This document shows positions 5,634 through 7,256 of a DNA stretch of 7,256 nt, one piece after another. The position numbers were made by a program, and so were the translations under genes. The DNA is taken from assembly GCA_017454585.1 (NCBI GenBank), contig JAFTCU010000081.1:1-7256 (forward strand). Direction: 5' to 3'. Positions within the stretch are counted from its first letter, which is position 1, and every line of letters starts with the position of its first letter. Source of the DNA: Thermoguttaceae bacterium. Its GTDB lineage: Bacteria > Planctomycetota > Planctomycetia > Pirellulales > Thermoguttaceae. The notes under the pieces are model-generated. The model saw only the letters and a list, made by a program, of their open reading frames with translations. It did not search any database and was not told the DNA's origin.

Positions 5634-7166
5634 ATGAAAAAAACGGATTTAATCATCAGTTGCATTCTGGTTTTAATGGTCATTGGTCTTTTGGTTGGTG
5701 TAAAATTAATGCCCCATAATGAGCACGATGGTCATGTACATACGGAAGAGTGTGATCACGATCACGGTAACGCAGACCATGACGGCCACGATCACGAGCA
5801 TGGTCACGCAGACCATGACGGCCACGATCACGATCATGGACACGCACACGATGCCCACGACGACCACGGCCATGATCACGATGGCCATGACCACGACCAT
5901 GACGGCCACGCGGGCGAGGAGATCGCTCTGAAACCCGGCGCACTGAAAAATATTGATCTGGATTCAGCCGACTCGGTTCTGGAACTGGCGGTCGGAAGTT
6001 TCACGCGGACGCACTCGATCCCGGCGATGGTGATGGAGTACCAGGGCCGAACGACCTCGAAGGTGGCGGCCCCACACGCGGGAATCGTGACGAAAATCTA
6101 CCGCGAGCCTGGGGAATCCGTGGTGCCGGGAGAGCCGCTTTTTGATCTTACCCTCAGTCTTCCTGAAATGATGGAAGCGCAGACGAATTTTCTGAAGCTG
6201 CACGAGACGAAAGAGTTTCTTGAGGGAGAGATCGCGGAAATCGATAAAAACCTCAACGGTCTGGCCCCACAGCGTCGCCGCGAGTTGGATGTGCGTCTGA
6301 AGGAAACCGAAATCGAGATCCGCAACAGTCAGAATGCGCTTCGTGTGCTGGGTCTTCCGGACAAAATGATCTCTGAAATGGAAGATAAACACCAGATGGT
6401 CACTTACGTCGGGACGGTCCACGTTCCGTATGTGAGCCACCACGGGATCGTTTCGGAGCAGAATCCCGGCGAATCCGACTGCTCGGTGGTTTTTGAAACT
6501 CTTTACGTTCACGTCGGCGCCAAGGTCGAGGTGGGCGAGACGCTTTGCGATCTTTGCGACCTCTGCGAGTTGACGGTCCGGGGTGACGCCTACGCGGTGA
6601 ACGAGGAAATACTCCTCGACGCGCTGAAAAATCCCGAAACACCGGTCCGTGTCGTGTTTGAGAGGACGGGAAAGGCTCCGCTTGAAAACCTCCGCCTGCG
6701 GATGGTCGAGAGCAAAGTCGATGAAACGAACCGGACGATTTCGTGTTTTGCCGACTTCAAAAACGTGAAGCTGGAAGAGACAAAACCGGCGAAAAGAGAG
6801 GTCTCGGCTGATGGAAAGCGTTACATCCACTGGCTCTACAAACCGGGCCAGCGTGGCGTGATGGAGATCGCTTACGAAACGGTCCCGGACGTTATTGTGG
6901 TGCCGGCGGGTGCCGTGGCGAAGGACGTGAATGAAACGTTCGTTTTTGAGCTTGAGGAAGAATTGGAAAACGGCGAGAAAGTCTGGCACCGGCATCCGGT
7001 CCACCTTCTTTTCCGCACGAGCGAGCAGGCGGTCCTGGCGAATGACGGCTCCGTGAAACCCGGGATCCGGATCGCGGCCCGCAGTGCATCGTTCCTTCAG
7101 GACGCCCTGAACGCCCAGAACGGCAGCGGCGCGAAAATCGACCCCCACGCCGGGCATAATCACTGA
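5634..7166 (+). CDS. RND metal-efflux periplasmic adaptor (CusB/CzcB type) with long His-rich segment
   Basis: This 510-residue membrane-fusion protein would link an inner-membrane RND pump to an outer-membrane channel for heavy-metal export. An N-terminal hydrophobic anchor (about 6-24) leads into an extreme His/Asp/Gly-rich segment (28-92; 25 His in 65 residues, one Cys at 40). The adaptor core follows: the first lipoyl half AAPHAGIVTKIYREPGESV (145-163), an alpha-helical hairpin (about 175-250), the second lipoyl half with SHHGIVSEQNPGE and GAKVEVGETL (268-304), then beta-barrel and membrane-proximal domains to about 490. The tail DPHAGHNH adds more His. A Cys triplet (C305, C308, C311) lies where the second lipoyl half ends. 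Only a weak AGG precedes the ATG. It lies 61 bp after the His/Cys-rich gene and 39 bp before the pump gene, consistent with one operon. The metal is not determined; the His content suits Zn, Ni, Co or Cu. Confidence 0.9.
   Translation: MKKTDLIISCILVLMVIGLLVGVKLMPHNEHDGHVHTEECDHDHGNADHDGHDHEHGHADHDGHDHDHGHAHDAHDDHGHDHDGHDHDHDGHAGEEIALKPGALKNIDLDSADSVLELAVGSFTRTHSIPAMVMEYQGRTTSKVAAPHAGIVTKIYREPGESVVPGEPLFDLTLSLPEMMEAQTNFLKLHETKEFLEGEIAEIDKNLNGLAPQRRRELDVRLKETEIEIRNSQNALRVLGLPDKMISEMEDKHQMVTYVGTVHVPYVSHHGIVSEQNPGESDCSVVFETLYVHVGAKVEVGETLCDLCDLCELTVRGDAYAVNEEILLDALKNPETPVRVVFERTGKAPLENLRLRMVESKVDETNRTISCFADFKNVKLEETKPAKREVSADGKRYIHWLYKPGQRGVMEIAYETVPDVIVVPAGAVAKDVNETFVFELEEELENGEKVWHRHPVHLLFRTSEQAVLANDGSVKPGIRIAARSASFLQDALNAQNGSGAKIDPHAGHNH
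5772..5843 (+). repeat. Two tandem 36-bp copies encoding a 12-residue His-rich repeat
   Basis: Copies at 5772-5807 and 5808-5843 differ at only two bases. Each encodes ADHDGHDHxHGH, with Glu in the first and Asp in the second at x. A partial third echo of the core (CATGACGGCCACG) occurs at 5898-5910. The near identity at third codon positions indicates a recent tandem duplication, so the length of the adaptor's His-rich segment may vary between strains. Confidence 0.85.
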
Positions 7167-7205
7167 ACTTTCGCCTTGACCTCAAAAACCACGGATAAAA
7201 AACTC

Positions 7206-7256
7206 ATGTTCAATTTTATAGTAAAATGCTCGCTTAATAACCGATTGATCGTGCTC
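7206..7256 (+). CDS. CusA/CzcA-type RND efflux pump, N-terminus only (partial)
   Basis: Seventeen codons run to the window end without a stop: MFNFIVKCSLNNRLIVL. This matches the start pattern of heavy-metal RND permeases (hydrophobic residues, a short polar stretch with Asn-Arg, then the first membrane helix). Members of that family are proton-driven inner-membrane trimers of about 1,000-1,100 residues. Identification rests on this short stretch plus its position 39 bp after the adaptor gene, so the family is likely but the substrate subclass is open. The ribosome-binding site is poor: only GGA about a dozen bases before the ATG. Confidence 0.72.
   Translation, partial: MFNFIVKCSLNNRLIVL

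Noticed and set aside
5634..5664. Lipobox-like IISC at residues 7-10 of the adaptor
   Set aside because: Only nine residues precede the Cys and the hydrophobic stretch continues for over ten residues after it, so a membrane anchor is more likely than a lipoprotein signal.
5752..5909. Repetitive GATCACGA/CATGACGG tract considered as a CRISPR or DNA-level repeat array
   Set aside because: The repetition follows from His-Asp-Gly codons in an open frame. There are no spacers of regular length.
5964..7163. Long minus-strand open frame (399 codons) opposite the efflux adaptor
   Set aside because: Its composition is dominated by Arg, His, Phe and Val, with no family pattern. The opposite strand encodes a full adaptor with lipoyl motifs.

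Overview
The window carries seven genes, two of them cut by the window edges. It most likely comes from a Gram-negative member of the Planctomycetota, or a close PVC-group relative. The evidence is the style of the proteins rather than any marker gene: a Tat-exported Gfo/Idh/MocA oxidoreductase with a conserved EQHVHNID stretch, a DUF58 protein of the LELRAR...EYVPGDDLRRIDWKVW type, and a periplasmic metal-efflux system. Ribosome-binding sites are uneven: good for atpC and the oxidoreductase, weak or absent for several others, which also fits that group. This placement is inference.

Left part (1-1726, + strand). The 3' end of atpD (ATP synthase beta) is followed by atpC (epsilon). The two are separated by an unusual 149-bp spacer built of inverted heptanucleotide repeats. 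A long, strong rho-independent terminator (667-727) closes the ATP synthase operon. A DUF58 gene follows, with its own near-consensus extended -10 promoter but no visible Shine-Dalgarno.

Middle part (1757-4998, - strand). A two-domain secreted 5'-nucleotidase/metallophosphatase (UshA-like) lies upstream of a Tat-exported Gfo/Idh/MocA oxidoreductase. Each appears to have its own promoter. The oxidoreductase ends in a clear terminator in the convergent gap after the DUF58 gene, where a second perfect hairpin also lies.

Right part (4999-7256, + strand). A divergent intergenic region with a perfect 16-bp A/T palindrome and a consensus-like promoter drives an apparent metal-efflux operon. Its members are a small exported His/Cys-rich protein of unrecognised family, a CusB/CzcB-type periplasmic adaptor with a very long His-rich N-terminal segment, and the first 17 codons of a CusA/CzcA-type RND pump. 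The likely joint role is export of a soft or transition metal (Cu, Ag, Zn, Co, Ni or Cd), with the His-rich proteins binding metal in the periplasm. No outer-membrane factor gene is visible in the usual first position of the operon.

Nothing here amounts to a wholly new system. The least ordinary items are the small His/Cys-rich protein with its promoter palindrome, the His-rich and Cys-rich insertions of the adaptor, and the heptad inverted repeat inside the ATP synthase operon.
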